Shown here: in pieces, positions 60,701 through 64,000 of the stretch
Numbering within the stretch: the first letter of the stretch is position 1
Layout: the number at the start of each line of letters is the position of its first letter
From: Cliona cf. orientalis
Lineage: Eukaryota > Porifera > Demospongiae > Clionaida > Clionaidae
Assembly (NCBI GenBank): GCA_963930775.1
Contig: OZ005689.1
Span: 5,580,001-5,644,000, forward strand
Length of the DNA stretch: 64,000 nucleotides
Direction of reading: 5' to 3'
Made by a program: the position numbers and the translations under genes
The notes under the pieces: generated by a model
Databases searched by the model: none
What the model was told of the DNA's origin: nothing
Seen by the model: the letters and a program-made list of their open reading frames with translations, nothing else

Positions 60701-61461
60701 TGTGTCCGGTATACCTCGAATGCATACTTTCTATCGGACGACCCTTACTATCAGTAATTTTAGCATATATAGGAGGGTTGCAACGGACGGCACGAACAAA
60801 AATCACTAAACGATCGGTGCAGTAATCCATCCACCTATGCTTTGCGGCGAGGGTTAAAAATAACACTCCCCTCTCCCACTAGCTACCTCTTTCTCTATCT
60901 CTCTCTCCTTTCCCTTTTTTTCTTTTTCTCTCTTCCTTTTTTGGGGGGGGGGGGGGGGGGGGGGAACCTGTTGGATGTTTTGGATGGGGAGAACCTTCCC
61001 CCCCCCCCCCTACTGGATGAAATCTTGACACTCCTCTGGACCCATTTTTGCTAATGATTATAAATTATTGCTAAATAGCAGTGTAGTTTCTGGTAAAGAT
61101 CGCTTCCTGAATGGAACAACTCTAGCTAAAGGCTTGTCAATGACATAACAATGTTATTTATTATGCAGAAAAGAAAGATAATGGGGACATCATAATTGGA
61201 ATCAGCACTGTGCTTGTCTTCATCGTGGGAGTTTTCTGTGGATTGCTATCCTACCACTGCATTCGTTGGCTACTGACAAGGAGGGCTAGCACAATCAGGC
61301 AGTTGCAAGAAACTCAACCTTCAAGGATGCATGCACAAAAGGAAGAAGCTGAGCTCTATGAAGAAGTCAACACAGCTGCACGCTACAAGGCACCCTATCC
61401 AACACCAAATACTCACGTTGAACTTGAAGAAAATGTAGCATATGGAAACGTACAGTATTAA
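54777..61461 (+). CDS. Array receptor F, intact, 754 aa, close duplicate of E
   Basis: Twelve exons: 54777-54905, 55138-55382, 55857-56032, 56349-56455, 56531-56970, 57101-57141, 57199-57290, 57478-57667, 57740-57817, 57881-58138, 59462-59677, 61169-61461; phases agree. Domain order as in E: signal peptide, SHFMGG..RWRP, Cys-rich ectodomain, SbsA-like Ig module, TPP-type Ig-like domain (about 500-585), sushi domain (about 586-657), TM (ISTVLVFIVGVFCGLLSYHC), tail with LYEEV and NVAYGNVQY (V-A-Y-G-N-V fits ITIM). From exon 4 on, exons and introns are almost the same as E, including the GC-AG intron after exon 9. Exons 2 and 3 differ more. Introns 10 and 11 have each gained or lost insertions relative to E. 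Confidence 0.85.
60943..61011. repeat. Poly-G and poly-C runs in F intron 11
   Basis: A G run of about 22 bp follows a T/C-rich stretch at 60943-60964. A C run of 11 bp lies near 61000. Confidence 0.8.
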
Positions 61462-61580
61462 ACCAGCAATAATTATACCCTCGATAACTGAAACTGTGCA
61501 TACAAGGTCATGTCATTGTAGCTAGTATTAACATGGAGTAGAATTAGTATTTTTGTACTTCTTAATAATTCATTATAATT

Positions 61581-62135
61581 GCATGTGTGTGTGTTCATTT
61601 GGAATGTGTACTAGTTGACTGTGCTCATTTCATGGGAGGAACTATTCGATGGAGGCCTGTGAATCCAGCAGCATGATGGGAGAATTATGAGAATCTAGCT
61701 AGTTTGATAGATCAGATTGTAGCGCAGTCTATTATAATGATGCATGAAATTAAATACAGGGTGTCTATCAACTAATTTAAAATTGATGTCCTTAAGAGTA
61801 CTTTAAAGGACAGCCAACTTTCAACAATTTTTTGTCGTGGATGGAGGAAGCTGTATGTTGTAGCTTATACCTTCACTGAATGTTTAGACCAACAAAAACA
61901 CAATAGTAAGCATCAGTGATTTCCTCTTCTAGGTCATCATAGCTTGGGTAAGAACCTCAGGTGAAGGGTTTAAACTCTCCTGCCGAGTGGAGGTTAGCTG
62001 ACATGTCGAATGGATGATTTGAAACTTTTCATACTACTGCACTGACTTCGATTCAGTGTAACCGATAACTGGAGTGCTGGAGAGCGAACACATTATTATA
62101 CGTAAAACTTCACTGGACCTTCCTTTGAAGCTGTG
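61581..62135 (+). pseudogene. Receptor relic after F: broken exons 1 and 2
   Basis: 61581-61680 keeps GTGTGTGTTCATTTGG, GACTGTGCTCATTTCATG and CGATGGAGGCCTGTGAATCC of exon 1 but lacks the start and is frameshifted. 61933-62135 keeps exon 2 pieces (ATAGCTTGGGTAAGAACCTC, TACTACTGCACTGACTTC, TGGAGTGCTGGAGAGCGAAC). It matches the relic behind E and shows that the duplicated block included it. Confidence 0.8.
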
Positions 62136-62545
62136 CAACTATTTATTAAAAAAAAAACAAAATTTACTAGAGCACATACCCCACGCACGTGTATATGTGA
62201 ATAATATGTGTCAATACATGGTTACTGCAAGGGTAGTGTAAAAATTAAAAATTTATTAAAATGTCATGAGATCAAGTATTAATTTAGTAGCTAGATAGCT
62301 AGTTATCCTTCAGTGTATGATTGCATGATTGTAAACGGCATGGCTGTCGACCCTTTGCCAGTTTCCTGTTTAATTCTCTTCTATGCATTAATCATAGAAT
62401 GGCCCTTCTGGGCTACCATAATATTCCCAACAAGTTCAATGTGATGCTGTGCCAAAAGCAAATGGATGAGCTATTGACATAGTGAGACCATCACATTTCT
62501 AGTCCCAAACTGTTTGTGTTAAAATTGTGGACTGTGTCAACCATT

Positions 62546-62927
62546 GGGCTATTCCAGATAATAGGCGTACACCCCTATGGAGGAAGAGATTTATGTTCAT
62601 TACCCTAAATACCAATTAAAGTGCAAAAGTAACCATCAAAACTAATCAAGTTGCTCATTTTACCCTATAAAACTAATCAATAATCTCGATTTCACCCTAC
62701 AAAACTAATTGTAATTCCTCCATACCCTGACCAGTTACTCCATCAATACAATTATTCACTGCCATGCCCCCTCAATACTTCATTACTATCTACAATGGTG
62801 CCTACAATACCTCATTAAAATCCTTAAAAATGCCCTCAATACTTCATTAAATCACCATAAATCTTGACCCTACAATACTAATCAACCTTCCTCCATAGGG
62901 GTGTATCCTCATTATCTGGAATAGCCC
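62546..62927. mobile_element. MITE with GGGCTATTCCAGATAAT termini, empty site in paralogues
   Basis: GGGCTATTCCAGATAAT...ACACCCCTATGGAGGAAG is mirrored at the right end. The interior repeats ACTAATCAA and CCCTACAA(A/T)ACT motifs. The equivalent points near 40803 and 49266 read straight from GTGTCAACAATAAA to TTCATAGAC, so this copy was inserted in the H-side spacer only. ATT flanks both ends. Confidence 0.85.
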
Positions 62928-63351
62928 ATTGTTCATAGACTTGCCAAGGCCACTATTTCACCACCGAGCTACGTAGCTTTCTGACTCCATACGCTAACTC
63001 TATCTAAATAGATAATTAGCTGTATACCCAGTCAGTTGTAGCTAGTCTCACATTCAAGTTGAGCATGGTTTGCATGATGGCAAATTTAAGGCCACTCCAG
63101 TTTGATGGGGAAATGGTCGTTAAAACCATGAGTTAAGGTAGCTAGTCACAAATTGAAGCAGTATACTTTTGTATTTGTGTAGCTCAAATTATTATGCAAC
63201 AAGTCTCACTCACCATTTCATACACACTATGATTTGTGGTAAAGGTCGACATGCTCATTGATCATTAGATGGGCGGGGCCACACTTACCATGCCATTGAA
63301 ATTTTCCGGTCATACAATTTTCTGCGAATCATTCAGTGTCAACTGAAAGAA

Positions 63352-64000
63352 ATGGCAGCAACCTTTAGTTATGTTGTGTGGTTCTTGTGTATATGCTCAC
63401 TTGGAAATGTATTCCCAGTTGACTGTGCTCATTTCATGGGAGGAATCATTCGATGGAGGCCAGTGAATCCAGCAGCATTTGATGGAACAGTGAGAATTGG
63501 GCTATGTTTAATACCCTGCAGCTGTCACCAACAAAATTATGATGCTATAATTAAGAATACTTACAGTGCATGCTAAGAAAGTCCCAGGATCAAACTATAT
63601 AACTTCATGCCTATCCATACTGATAACAAATCTTTTTGCAATGCCATGGTAAATAGTCTTATAACTCTTTGCACTTAAGGTTTCAGCAAGTCATGATTTC
63701 AGTGATTGTCTCTTGCCAGTTGCAGGTACAGGTAACTCATCGTGTTGCTTGGAGAAGAAATACAGATGCAGGTGGTAGGTGTACACAGGCAACAATAGAT
63801 GCTCAGACTCTCCTGCAAGGTGAAGGTCAGCTGAGTCGGACATGTCGGAGTGGATGTATAAATGGAACCATTGAAGACTTTTCATACTACTGTACTGACT
63901 TCAGTGTAACTGATAATTGGAGTGCTGGAGAGCGAACATATAAATACAACTTCACTGGGCCTTCACTTGAAGCTGTGTAAGTCTTATAGTCCCATAGAGG
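63352..64000 (+). CDS. Array receptor H, partial, runs off the window
   Basis: Exon 1 (63352-63489) encodes MAATFSYVVWFLCICSLG..., a signal peptide, and AHFMGGIIRWRP. Exon 2 (63726-63976) is open, slightly longer than in E-G, with the family pattern (VTHRVAWRR, CTQATIDAQTLL, CRSGC, YYCTDFSVTDNWSAGE). The promoter block of the E-H class precedes it. Later exons lie beyond the window, so its architecture and integrity are unknown. Confidence 0.8.

Larger units (their letters stand above)
61462..63351. other. F-H spacer: receptor relic, MITE, promoter of H
   Basis: Relics of exons 1 and 2 (61581-62135), a duplicated spacer shared with the E-G and D-E gaps, a MITE (62546-62927) and the H promoter block (63232-63300). 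Confidence 0.6.

Overview
The window is animal nuclear DNA: spliced genes with GT-AG introns, signal peptides, Ig/FN3/sushi receptor ectodomains, a Notch-pathway O-fucosyltransferase, AT-rich introns and many short DNA transposons. The compact gene spacing and tandem arrays of unfamiliar type I receptors fit a marine invertebrate, most likely a sponge (Porifera). That assignment is inference; the species cannot be read from the sequence.

Layout. (1) 0.6-8.2 kb: a head-to-head pair of paralogous receptors, J (minus) and K (plus), each signal peptide-Ig-FN3-sushi-TM-tyrosine tail, with 183 bp between their start codons. (2) 8.8-11.25 kb, minus: an uninterrupted 810-codon multi-pass membrane protein of unknown function. 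(3) 13.7-17.5 kb, minus: a complete six-exon POFUT1. (4) 17.7-64 kb, plus: a tandem array of one receptor family. In order: A (17.7-22.1), B (22.6-25.6), C (27.9-31.3), D (37.5-40.3), E (41.5-47.7), G (50.5-53.8), F (54.8-61.5) and H (63.35 to the window end). Several relics lie between them. Letters are labels used in this annotation only.

The array proteins share an exon plan: a signal peptide ending in a HFMGG..WRP motif; a Cys-rich ectodomain encoded by exons 2-6, including a 41-44 nt micro-exon; an Ig-like module resembling the SbsA/Big_5 type (exons 7-9); one TM helix; and a short tail. E and F add a second Ig-like domain and a sushi domain before the TM. Most tails carry YxEV/I and a C-terminal N-x-AYG-x-V motif that in several copies fits the ITIM consensus. 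Receptor K has an unrelated ectodomain but carries the same two tail motifs. This suggests a cell-surface recognition locus, possibly immune or allorecognition. The role is a hypothesis.

The array shows birth-and-death evolution: near-identical duplicated blocks (E and F with their trailing relics), an exon swap in C, in-frame stops in B, frameshifts in A and D, and decayed exons between genes. Two promoter classes follow the two subfamilies: a palindromic NRF1-like GCGCATGCGC site for A-D, and a GGTAAAGGTCGAC...GGGCGGGGCCA block for E-H. Introns and spacers are full of MITE-like inverted-repeat elements, some with visible target-site duplications or empty sites in a paralogous copy. All exon boundaries were worked out by eye from splice consensus, phase and paralogue comparison, not from transcripts.
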